A stretch of DNA of 21,629 nucleotides from Bacteroidota bacterium (GTDB taxonomy: Bacteria; Bacteroidota; Ignavibacteria; Ignavibacteriales; Ignavibacteriaceae). Positions 6,066-13,928 of this stretch are shown one piece after another. Both the position numbers and the translations under genes were made by a program. The stretch's first letter is position 1. Each line of letters begins with the position of its first letter. Location: contig JAJRSV010000461.1 in assembly GCA_024278655.1 (NCBI GenBank), positions 1 through 21,629 on the forward strand, given 5' to 3'. The notes below the pieces were generated by a model. It saw nothing but the letters and a program-made list of their open reading frames with translations, ran no database searches and had not been told where the DNA came from.

Positions 6066-7454
6066 TCACTTCCATGCACCGGCAAAAACATCACGTTTAA
6101 TGAACTGACCTCTGCCTGCTTTGCCTAAAAATTTCTTATCCTTAACGATTACCTCACCGCGTGAAAGAACAACTTCGGCATCGCCTTTAACTTTCATTCC
6201 TTCGTACATTGAATAGTCAACGTTCATATGGTGAGTTTTTGCAGAGATTGTATGTTCCTTGTCCGGGTCCCATATTACAATGTCCGCATACGAACCAACT
6301 GCGATAGTTCCCTTACGTGGATACATTCCGAATATTTTGGCAGGATTTGTACAATTGATTTCGACCCAGCGGTTAACCGAAAAGCGTCCTTCGTTTACGC
6401 CTCCCTGAAATGTAAGGTGCAGACGGTTTTCAAGTCCCGGACCACCGTTAGGAATTTTTGTAAAATCATCTTTACCTAATTCTTTTTGCCCTTTATAGTT
6501 GAAAGGGCAATGGTCGGTTGAAACAACCTGCAGGTTGTTCTGCTGAAGTCCTGCCCATAATTTTTCCTGATGCCATTTTTCTCTGACCGGTGGAGAGAAA
6601 ACATATTTCGCTCCTTCGAAGCCGGGCTTGCTTATATCATCCATGGATAGATAAAGATATTGCGGACACGTCTCTGCAAAAGCGGGCAATCCGGCTTTTC
6701 TTGCAACGGCAACTTTTGTCAGTGCATCGTTACAGGTTAAGTGAACGATGTAAACAGGGGTTCCCGCCATTTCGGCAAGTGCAATTGCCCTGTTTGTTGA
6801 TTCGCCTTCGGCTGCAGCAGGACGGCTTAATGCATGATACTTCGGTTCAAGCTTTCCTTCTTTTACCATTTGCTGAACGATATCGTCTATTACCATTCCG
6901 TTTTCGGCGTGCATGCAAATTAAGGCGCCGTTCTTTTTCGATTGAAGCATTGCTTTGTAAATTGTTGCATCATCAACCATTAATACACCGGGGTATGCAA
7001 GAAATAATTTGAAGCTTGTTACACCTTCCTCTACCATTTCATCCATTTCGCTTAATCTTTCATCGGGCAGGTCGGTTATAATCATGTGAAATCCGTAATC
7101 GATGGTAGCTTTACCTTTGGCTTTTTTCATCCATGTTTCTAACCCTTCGCGCATACTTCCGCCTTTGGGTTGAATAGCAAAATCGATTATGCTTGTTGTT
7201 CCGCCGAAAGCTGCGGCTTTTGTTCCCGTCTCGAAATCATCACTCGATGTTGTTCCGCCGAACGGCATATCGAGATGAGTGTGAACATCGATGCCTCCGG
7301 GAATTACGTATTTACCCTTCGCATCAATTACTGTATTTGCCTGATTATTCAGATTGGTTCCGATAAGTGTAATTTTATCATTTTCAATAAAAATATCCGC
7401 CGTGTAATCCTGCTCGGCAGTAATGATGCGTCCGTTTTTAATTAATGTTGACAT
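6066..7454 (-). CDS. hydA: dihydropyrimidinase
   Basis: This 462-residue cyclic amidohydrolase opens 5,6-dihydrouracil/dihydrothymine to N-carbamoyl-beta-alanine (or the 3-aminoisobutyrate analogue). The binuclear zinc site is complete: H58-T-H60, carbamylated lysine K149 (SFKLFLAYPG), H182 (MHAEN), H238 (VHLTC) and D314 (STDHCPF). Y154 sits where the oxyanion-stabilising tyrosine of dihydropyrimidinases is found, and the NGGPGLENR loop is the substrate-binding segment. Full length and starting MSTLIKNGRIITA, it is typical of the family. It follows preA (128-base gap with three palindromes) and precedes the permease. Hydantoinase activity is a common side reaction. Confidence 0.95.
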   Translation of the reverse strand: MSTLIKNGRIITAEQDYTADIFIENDKITLIGTNLNNQANTVIDAKGKYVIPGGIDVHTHLDMPFGGTTSSDDFETGTKAAAFGGTTSIIDFAIQPKGGSMREGLETWMKKAKGKATIDYGFHMIITDLPDERLSEMDEMVEEGVTSFKLFLAYPGVLMVDDATIYKAMLQSKKNGALICMHAENGMVIDDIVQQMVKEGKLEPKYHALSRPAAAEGESTNRAIALAEMAGTPVYIVHLTCNDALTKVAVARKAGLPAFAETCPQYLYLSMDDISKPGFEGAKYVFSPPVREKWHQEKLWAGLQQNNLQVVSTDHCPFNYKGQKELGKDDFTKIPNGGPGLENRLHLTFQGGVNEGRFSVNRWVEINCTNPAKIFGMYPRKGTIAVGSYADIVIWDPDKEHTISAKTHHMNVDYSMYEGMKVKGDAEVVLSRGEVIVKDKKFLGKAGRGQFIKRDVFAGAWK

Positions 7455-7498
7455 AACTTCACCATGTTTTTTTTATAATCTTATTTCGTGTTTTTAGA

Positions 7499-7561
7499 AA
7501 CCGTTAAAACGGTTAATCATTATAATTGTTATAATCACATACCCACGATTAAAATCGTGGG
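7499..7561. repeat. cluster of three short palindromes between preA and hydA
   Basis: Three perfect dyads follow one another: AACCGTT-AA-AACGGTT (7499-7514), ATTATAA-TTG-TTATAAT (7519-7535) and CCCACGAT-TAAA-ATCGTGGG (7542-7561). The outer two share a TTAAAA/TTTTAA centre. They begin 21 bases after the preA stop. In the sense RNA each could form a hairpin; none is followed by a long U-run, so they are more likely processing/REP-like elements than strong terminators. Confidence 0.75.
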
Positions 7562-7582
7562 CTGCTTCGTTCTGTCATTCAT

Positions 7583-8902
7583 TTAATGAATAACTATTCC
7601 ATGCTTCTTCTGAAACTCCGCAAGGTTTTCCCACGTAAGCGGTTTGCCTTCTTTTTCAAATTCTTCTATCAGTTCATTCCATGTTTTTTTGTTTGAACCG
7701 TCATCGACTCTTACCATTGTAATGCATCCTTCAACAGGACAAACCAATGAACATAAGCTACAGCCCACACAATCTTCTTCTCTTACTTCGGTTTTGTAAT
7801 GTCCGTTAACCGGAGTTAAATCAATACACTGATGAGCGCCGTCTTCGCAGGCAATGTAACACAAGTTGCAATGAATACATTTATCCTGATCGATTCGTGC
7901 AACTGTTTTATGAAGAAGATTGAAGTTCCCGAATTCGTCAATCTGCTCAAGTGCCTTGCCTTTAAAATCATCGATGGAGGAAAAACCTTTCGACTCCATC
8001 CAGTTCGTGAATCCTTCGGTCGAATCATCAATTATTCTGAAGCCGTAATGCATAACCGCAGTGCAAAGCTGCACACTTGTTGCACCCAACAGTATGAATT
8101 CAACTGCATCGCGCCAGGTGCTTATTCCACCGATTCCGGATATTGGAAGATTAACTTCGCGGTCGGATGCTACCTGCGAAAGATGATGCAGCGCAATGGG
8201 TTTTACAGCCGGACCCGCATAACCGCCATGGCTGCTTTTACCTGCCACAGAAGGCATGATTTTCATCGTGTCGAGATCAACGCCTATTATACTGTTGATT
8301 GTGTTTATTAGTGAGAGTCCATCTGCGTTAGCTGCTCTTGCAGCGCGGGCAGGGTAGCGCATATCGGTTATGTTGGGAGTAAGTTTAACGAGCACCGGAA
8401 TGGTTGATACTTCAGTTACCCATTCGGTTATCATTTTGCAGTACTCGGGAACCTGTCCCACAGCCGAACCCATTCCTCTTTCGCTCATTCCGTGCGGGCA
8501 TCCGTAATTTAATTCAATACCGTCTGCGCCGGTGTCGATTGTTCGCTTAACTATATCCTGCCACGTTTATTTTTTCGATTCAACCATTATTGATACGATA
8601 ACTGCTCTGCCGGGCCAAAGCCGTTTTGTTTCGGCTATCTCTTTAAGATTAACTTCAATCGGTCGGTCGCTTATAAGCTCAACATTATTTAAGCCGACAA
8701 TTTTTTCTCCATTTAAATCCAACCCGCCGTAACGGTTGCAAACATTCATCACCGGTTCACCGATTGTTTTCCAAACCGTACCACCCCAGCCCTGCTCGAA
8801 CGCTTTGCAGTTTTGGTATGCAGTGTTCGAAGGCGGACCGGATGCCAGCCAAAACGGGTTCGGAGATTTTATTCCTCCGCAGTTAATTGAAAGGTCAACC
8901 AT
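7583..8902 (-). pseudogene. preA: NAD-dependent dihydropyrimidine dehydrogenase subunit PreA, interrupted by in-frame TAA
   Basis: PreA carries the FMN domain that reduces uracil/thymine and passes electrons through two 4Fe-4S clusters shared with PreT. One continuous frame of 440 codons covers the family length, but codon 112 is TAA (8569-8567) between ESKK and TWQDIVKR. No frameshift is involved. Residues 1-111 hold the first part of the barrel (CGGIKSPNPFWLASGPPS). After the stop come the catalytic loop C135-P-H-G-M, then RGMG, the rest of the barrel, and two ferredoxin sites (C342/345/348/352 and C378/381/384/388). By comparison with E. coli PreA as remembered (EEENW), the stop replaces a Glu codon, a GAA-to-TAA change. 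Unless this is a sequence error or is suppressed, PreA is inactive and uracil reduction is lost. SD GAGAG precedes the ATG. Confidence 0.9.
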
Positions 8903-8999
8903 AATTTTTCTCTCAAAATTATTTTGAAAAAAATGCGTATATCCGAATTACAATTAAGTAAAAATCATTATTCATTCAATCATCAACAATGAGATCATT

Positions 9000-9081
9000 T
9001 GTCATTCTGAACGAAGTGAAGAATCTCAAAGTATTCAAAAGCAGAGATTCTTCATTCCGCTTCGCTCCATTCAGAATGACA
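9000..9081. repeat. long palindromic intergenic repeat, copy 3
   Basis: Left arm TGTCATTCTGAACGAAGTG to AAGAATCTC, loop AAAGTATTCAAAAGCA, right arm GAGATTCTTCATTCCGC to TTCAGAATGACA. It lies 48 bases after the preT stop, in the 227-base gap before preA. Confidence 0.9.
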
Positions 9082-9129
9082 ATTGTAATTTAATACGCAA
9101 TTAAAATTCATAATTATTGAATGTATGTA

Positions 9130-10470
9130 TCATTTGATTTTTAAAAACTTATCAATTCCATGCGCTGCCTGCTTACCATCGTATGCGGCGTTTACTACTT
9201 CTTTGCCGCCGTTAATGCAATCGCCGCCGGCAAATACTTTCGGATTAGTTGTTTGATATGTTTCTTCATCAACCACAACCTTGTTCTTTTCGATTTTCAA
9301 GTCGGGTATTGAATTGAAGAAACTTAACTTGGGCTGCTGACCCAAAGCGTAAATAACCATATCAACAGGAATTACAAACTCGGAACCGGGAACGGGAACA
9401 GGTTTGCGTCTGCCGTTTTCATCCGGTTCGCCTAATTTATTTTTAATGCACTTGATTCCTTCAACATATTTATCGCCTAAAATTTCTACAGGCGAAGTTA
9501 AAAAGCGAAAGATGATGCCGTCGTTTTTTGCCAGCCGGTATTCAAAATCGTTTGCAGGCATTTCGGCTTCAGACCTTCTGTAGATAATCATCACTTCTTC
9601 TGCACCTAATCTTTTGGCTCCGGTTGCTGCATCTATTGAAGTATTGCCCGCACCAATAACAGCAACATGCTGTCCTACTTTTACTGCGTTCCAATCTTCT
9701 CTTTTAATGTTCTCTATAAATTTTAGTGCACCGATTACTCCATCAAGCTCTTCGCCGGGAATATTGAGCTTGCCGCTTTCTCCCAATCCAACTCCTATAA
9801 AAATTGCATCGTGCTTTGCGAACAGTTCATCAATTGAAATTGTTTCGCCAACCGTTACTCCTGTTTGAATATTAACACCAAACCCTTTTATCAATTCAAC
9901 TTCTTTCAAACTGTCTTCTTTACTCGTTTTATAAGGAGCTATTCCATAAGTATCCAGTCCGCCCGGCAGTTCTTTCGATTCATAGATTTGAACATCGTAA
10001 CCCAATAACGCTAACTCGGCACCGCACGCTAATCCTGCCGGACCGGAGCCGATTATGCCTACCGACTTTCCGTTCTTCGGTTTCGCTTCGAACAATTTCG
10101 GCATTCCGGATGCGAAGTAATTATCAATTGCGAATCTTTGCAGCCGTCCTATCTCGATGGGCTTTTCACCTTTATCATTCATAACGCATGCGCCTTCACA
10201 AAGGTCTTCTACCGGACAAGCTTTTGCGCAGGTCAGTGCAATCCAGTTCGATTCAAGAATTGTTTTTGCAGAACCAAGCAGGTTGCCTGTTGCAATTTTT
10301 CTTATGAATGTAGAAATATCGATATGTGTGGGACATGCCTGTTTGCACGGCGAATCGTAGCAATACAAACAGCGCGCCGCTTCCGAAACCGCCGCAATAT
10401 TTGTAAACGGTGGAACCAGTTCCTCAAAGTTTTTTTTAATTTCTTCTTCAGAAAATTTCAAATTTTTCAT
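9130..10470 (-). CDS. preT: NAD-dependent dihydropyrimidine dehydrogenase subunit PreT
   Basis: This 446-residue flavoprotein supplies electrons from NAD(P)H to PreA. The N-terminal domain (1-130) has the two-cluster cysteine set of the GltD/DPD type: C34, C37, C42, C46 and C81, C85, C91, C95. It is followed by an FAD-binding GSGPAG at 141-146 and an NAD(P)-binding GAGNTS at 273-278, with the FAD-closing GGDCINGG near the C-terminus. This arrangement corresponds to the N-terminal half of mammalian dihydropyrimidine dehydrogenase. Its ATG overlaps the stop of the upstream nuclease gene by 4 bases (ATGA), so the two are probably translationally coupled. A GltD-like glutamate synthase subunit is the alternative, but preA and hydA next door settle the role. 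Confidence 0.93.
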   Translation of the reverse strand: MKNLKFSEEEIKKNFEELVPPFTNIAAVSEAARCLYCYDSPCKQACPTHIDISTFIRKIATGNLLGSAKTILESNWIALTCAKACPVEDLCEGACVMNDKGEKPIEIGRLQRFAIDNYFASGMPKLFEAKPKNGKSVGIIGSGPAGLACGAELALLGYDVQIYESKELPGGLDTYGIAPYKTSKEDSLKEVELIKGFGVNIQTGVTVGETISIDELFAKHDAIFIGVGLGESGKLNIPGEELDGVIGALKFIENIKREDWNAVKVGQHVAVIGAGNTSIDAATGAKRLGAEEVMIIYRRSEAEMPANDFEYRLAKNDGIIFRFLTSPVEILGDKYVEGIKCIKNKLGEPDENGRRKPVPVPGSEFVIPVDMVIYALGQQPKLSFFNSIPDLKIEKNKVVVDEETYQTTNPKVFAGGDCINGGKEVVNAAYDGKQAAHGIDKFLKIK

Positions 10471-11495
10471 TTGTTGATTTCGGCTTTTGTTGTTTTATTA
10501 GATTTAGCAAGTTCGTAAAATTCATGAAGCTTTTGCTGCAATAGTTTTTTGGGAATTAACTTTGTTTCGTAATCAGCTATCACAGTGGGACTCATCGAAC
10601 GACTTAAGGCATATTCCACAACCTCATCATCCTTTCCTTTGCACAAAAGAATTCCAATACTTGGATTTTCCTGCGGCTTTTTCACATCACGATCAAGTGC
10701 TTCGAGATAAAATTCTATCTTACCAAGATACTCAGGCTTAAAGTCATCAATTTTCAATTCAACGGCAACTAAACTTTGCAAATCTCTATTGAAGAATAAC
10801 AGATCAATTGAAAAATCTTTGTTTCCTACCTGCACTCTGTATTCCTCACCAATCAAAGCGAAATCACGTCCCAACTCTAAAATAAATTTTTTAAGATTTG
10901 CAAGCAGCGCCAGCCGTAAATCGTTTTCGGAGTGCTTTTCTGGTAAATCAAGAAACTCGAATAAATACTGGTCACGAAAGATGGTGGAAGTACCAGCGGA
11001 TAATTCTCTAACTGCCGGTGCAACATTTTTATTAGCAAGCACGGTACGTTCAAAAACAGAAGTATTTATTTGTCTTTCCAATTCTCTGACGCTGTATTTT
11101 TCTTTTACGGATAATTTCAAATAAAATTCACGTTCTTCCGGTGTTTTACATCTCGAAAAGATTATTCGATTATGACTCCACGTTAATTCTCGCCACAGTG
11201 TGGCGAGTTTTTCCTGATCTTTATAAGTATCGTAAAACTGTCTCATTCTCCACAAATTACTCGCTGTAAATCCTTTCAAATCGGGGAAATTAGTTTTAAC
11301 GTAATTTGCCAATTGCTGAACAACACCTTTTCCCCAACTTTCTTTCTCAACTTTTTTACTGATGTATTTCCCAATATTCCAGTATAAATCTATAAGTTCA
11401 GTATTAACTGCACGAAATGCGCGACTTCTGCTGTTTTGAATTAGTTTAACAATGTTATCAAAATCTTGTATTAGTAATACTTCGGTCATTATCAA
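10467..11495 (-). CDS. DUF1016/YhcG-like PDDEXK nuclease
   Basis: This 342-residue protein has two parts. Residues 1-150 form the helical DUF1016 N-terminal domain (LIQNSRSRAFRAVNTELIDLYWNIGKYI, SWGKGVV, LWRMRQFY, LTWSHNRII). Residues about 170-330 are the YhcG nuclease domain, with the PD-(D/E)xK core D-F-S-I-D-L-L-F-F followed by VAVELKIDDFKPEYLGKIEFYL. In this family the D and ExK residues bind metal for DNA cleavage. Homologs are often found near restriction or mobile loci and their biology is poorly known. Here it sits inside the pyrimidine-catabolism operon, 30 bases after the aminotransferase and overlapping preT by 4 bases. No link to pyrimidine degradation is known. The first two codons are M-I-M; the second ATG is an equally possible start. 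Confidence 0.88.
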   Translation of the reverse strand: MIMTEVLLIQDFDNIVKLIQNSRSRAFRAVNTELIDLYWNIGKYISKKVEKESWGKGVVQQLANYVKTNFPDLKGFTASNLWRMRQFYDTYKDQEKLATLWRELTWSHNRIIFSRCKTPEEREFYLKLSVKEKYSVRELERQINTSVFERTVLANKNVAPAVRELSAGTSTIFRDQYLFEFLDLPEKHSENDLRLALLANLKKFILELGRDFALIGEEYRVQVGNKDFSIDLLFFNRDLQSLVAVELKIDDFKPEYLGKIEFYLEALDRDVKKPQENPSIGILLCKGKDDEVVEYALSRSMSPTVIADYETKLIPKKLLQQKLHEFYELAKSNKTTKAEINK

Positions 11496-11525
11496 ATATC
11501 AGAAGATTATCAATTGATTTTTAAT

Positions 11526-12836
11526 TTAACATTTAGCCAGCGCTTCATCCATCGCTTTAATAAAATCATCAACTTCGCTTTTTGTAACGGTAAGCGGTGG
11601 TGAAATGCGAACAACATTTCCATACAATCCGCCTTTACCTATTAGCACACCCTGCTTTTTCAATTCTTCAAACAGCTTTACAACAATTGCTGAATCGGGA
11701 ACTTTGTTTTCCTTTACAAACTCGCATGCCTGCATCAGTCCTTTGCCGCGCACATCTCCTATCGAAGGATATTTTTTCTGAAGGTCTTCTAATCCGGCGC
11801 GTAAATGTTGTCCGACTTCGTAAGCATTCTCTGCTAAATTTTCTTCTTCCATTACTTCTATTGTTGCTAAAGCAGCCGCCATAGAAACAGGGTTGCCGCC
11901 GAACGTGGAAATTGTTAAGCCGGTAAAGCTGTCTGCAATTTCTGTTCGTGCAATTGTTGCACCGAGCGGAACACCGTTTGCAATGCCCTTAGCCATTGTC
12001 ATTATATCGGGTTCAACTTCCCAGTGTTCAATACCAAACATTCTTTTGCCTGTTCGTCCGAAACCTGTTTGAACTTCATCGCAAATAAAAACGCCGCCGT
12101 ATTTTTTAACTATTGGAACAGCAACTTTAAAATACTCAGGCGGCGGAGTTATAAATCCACCCACACCCTGAATAGGTTCTGCAATAAAGCCGGCAATCTT
12201 TCCGCTTGTTGTAGTCATTATTAATTCTTCAATGTCCTGCGCGCATTTAATATCGCATCCGGGATATTCCAATCCGAACGGGCATCTGTAACAATACGGA
12301 CTAACAGCATGTTTGATTCCCGGAATGTGTGTGCCGCCATGTCGCCACGGTGCGTGACCGGTCATACTCATTGCCAGCAATGAACGCCCGCTGTAGCTGT
12401 GCCGAAGTGCAATAATTTCCTGATTGCCTGTAAAATGCTTTGCTAAAAACACTGCGGTTTCATCGGCTTCCGTTCCGCTGCTTGTAAAGAAAGATTTTTT
12501 CAACTCACCCGGAGTTATTTCTGCAAGCTTTTCTGCCAATGCAACTATCTTCTCGTTGGGATAAAGAGTAGATGTGTGCTGAAGTTTGTTTACCTGCTCG
12601 TTTATTTTCTTTGTTACTTTCGGATTGCAATGCCCAACACTTATTGTTAAAATTCCTCCGAAGAAATCAAGGTATTTGTTACCTTCGGGATCGTAAACAT
12701 ACATTCCTTCTGCATAGTCGATAACGAGTGATTCCTTGTAATAATTTGCTACACTCGGGAAAAGATACTCTTTATGCTTTGCGCGGATTTCTTCAGAGCC
12801 GAGTTTTTTTTCTTCATTTACTTTTGCTTCACTCAT
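11526..12836 (-). CDS. class III aminotransferase (beta-alanine / 3-aminoisobutyrate transaminase)
   Basis: This 436-residue PLP enzyme of the AGXT2/omega-transaminase branch has SSGTEADETA (PLP phosphate site, 119-128), D253 of ICDEVQTGFGRTG (pairs with the pyridine nitrogen) and the Schiff-base lysine K283 (TMAKGIANG). In this operon it most likely moves the amino group of beta-alanine or 3-aminoisobutyrate to pyruvate or 2-oxoglutarate, giving malonate or methylmalonate semialdehyde for the adjacent dehydrogenase. An inserted loop carries four cysteines, C182, C185, C194 and C198, spaced like a small metal site. SD AAAGGA lies 8 bases before the ATG, 22 bases after the ureidopropionase gene. 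The amino acceptor cannot be read from sequence. Confidence 0.88.
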   Translation of the reverse strand: MSEAKVNEEKKLGSEEIRAKHKEYLFPSVANYYKESLVIDYAEGMYVYDPEGNKYLDFFGGILTISVGHCNPKVTKKINEQVNKLQHTSTLYPNEKIVALAEKLAEITPGELKKSFFTSSGTEADETAVFLAKHFTGNQEIIALRHSYSGRSLLAMSMTGHAPWRHGGTHIPGIKHAVSPYCYRCPFGLEYPGCDIKCAQDIEELIMTTTSGKIAGFIAEPIQGVGGFITPPPEYFKVAVPIVKKYGGVFICDEVQTGFGRTGKRMFGIEHWEVEPDIMTMAKGIANGVPLGATIARTEIADSFTGLTISTFGGNPVSMAAALATIEVMEEENLAENAYEVGQHLRAGLEDLQKKYPSIGDVRGKGLMQACEFVKENKVPDSAIVVKLFEELKKQGVLIGKGGLYGNVVRISPPLTVTKSEVDDFIKAMDEALAKC

Positions 12837-12858
12837 AAATGAATTCCTTTAATAATTT

Positions 12859-13728
12859 TTAAATTTTTGTTAAATCCTGATATGTTTCAGGACGACGGTC
12901 GCGGTAAAACTGCCAAACGTTTCGCACTTCTTTTATTTCATCTAAGTTCAAATCAGCTACAACAAGTTCATCCTTATCGCGGCTTGCCTGCGCAATTATT
13001 TTCCCGCGCGGGTTGCAGAAATAACTGCTTCCGTAAAACTCACCAATGTTCCATGGTGCTTCAGTACCGACGCGGTTAATTGCACCAACAAAATATCCGT
13101 TTGCAACTGCGTGTGCGGGCTGCTCAAGTTCCCATAAGTATTCCGACAAACCTGCAACTGTAGCAGACGGGTTGAATATTATTTCCGCACCGTTAAGTCC
13201 GAGTGCGCGTGCACCTTCGGGAAAGTGTCTGTCGTAGCAGATGTAAACTCCCACATCGGCATAAGCAGTTTTGAAAACAGGATAACCGAGATTGCCCGGT
13301 TTGAAATAAAACTTTTCCCAAAATCCGGGATCGCAGTGCGGAATGTGATTTTTACGATACTTGCCGAGATACTTTCCGTCTGCATCAATAACAGCAGCAG
13401 TGTTGTAGTAAATGCCTGTTATTTCTTCTTCGTAAACAGGAATGATTAAAACCATGTTGTGCTTCTTCGCAACTTCCTGCATCAGTTTTGTTGTAGGTCC
13501 GTCGGGTACTTTTTCGACCATTGCGTACCATTTTGTTTTTTGCTCTGCACAGAAATACGGTCCGTAAAAAAGTTCCTGCAGACAAAGTATCTGCACGTTT
13601 TCTTTTGCAGCATCTTCTATCATTTTCAGATGTTTATCAATCATCGCCTGTTTGATTTTTTCAATCGGTTCTTCTGTTGAACCTGCAAGTGTTGCCTGGA
13701 TTAATCCTCCCCGAACTATTTTACTCAT
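12859..13728 (-). CDS. beta-ureidopropionase (N-carbamoyl-beta-alanine amidohydrolase)
   Basis: This 289-residue nitrilase-superfamily amidase hydrolyses N-carbamoyl-beta-alanine to beta-alanine, ammonia and CO2. The Glu-Lys-Cys triad is present: E52 (LQELFYGPYFC), K126 (YRKNHIP) and C164 (ICYDRHFPE). The ELFYGPYFCAEQ and HIPHCDPGFWEKFYF segments and the C-terminal VWQFYRDRRPETY are typical of ureidopropionase and the closely related N-carbamoylputrescine amidase (AguB). Only context separates these: dihydropyrimidinase, PreTA and a beta-alanine transaminase lie in the same operon. It is unrelated to the metal-dependent PydC-type enzymes. SD AGAGGA is 7 bases before the ATG. It follows mmsA across a 200-base gap filled by a composite repeat. 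Confidence 0.9.
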   Translation of the reverse strand: MSKIVRGGLIQATLAGSTEEPIEKIKQAMIDKHLKMIEDAAKENVQILCLQELFYGPYFCAEQKTKWYAMVEKVPDGPTTKLMQEVAKKHNMVLIIPVYEEEITGIYYNTAAVIDADGKYLGKYRKNHIPHCDPGFWEKFYFKPGNLGYPVFKTAYADVGVYICYDRHFPEGARALGLNGAEIIFNPSATVAGLSEYLWELEQPAHAVANGYFVGAINRVGTEAPWNIGEFYGSSYFCNPRGKIIAQASRDKDELVVADLNLDEIKEVRNVWQFYRDRRPETYQDLTKI

Positions 13729-13773
13729 TGTTAATCCTCTTTAATTTTTTATTGATTGCTAATTAATCTTAAT

Positions 13774-13900
13774 TGTCATTCTGAATCCCGACCTGCTTGT
13801 TATCGGTTGGTCGGGATGAAGAATCTCAATCATTGTATTCTTGAGATTCTTCTCCGAAGGAGTCCTTCGGACACTTCGCTGCGCTGCGTTCAGAATGACA
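13774..13900. repeat. composite palindromic repeat, copy 4 with nested palindromes
   Basis: The outer arms TGTCATTCTGAAT and CGTTCAGAATGACA and the inner GAAGAATCTCA / TGAGATTCTTC match copies 1-3. The left arm additionally carries TCCCGACC...GGTCGGGA (13786-13793 / 13809-13816), and the right arm the perfect palindrome TCCGAAGGA-G-TCCTTCGGA (13853-13871). It starts 28 bases after the mmsA stop. Confidence 0.88.
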
Positions 13901-13928
13901 AGTGACAGCGCATTTGTTATGCAAACTT

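Noticed and set aside
7832..8311. Plus-strand open frame of 159 residues opposite preA
   Set aside because: Cysteine-rich, low-complexity translation that mirrors the ferredoxin and barrel codons of preA; a shadow frame.
8567..8569. Programmed recoding (selenocysteine or pyrrolysine type) at the preA stop
   Set aside because: The codon is TAA, which neither system uses, and the position is an ordinary Glu site in homologs rather than a catalytic residue.
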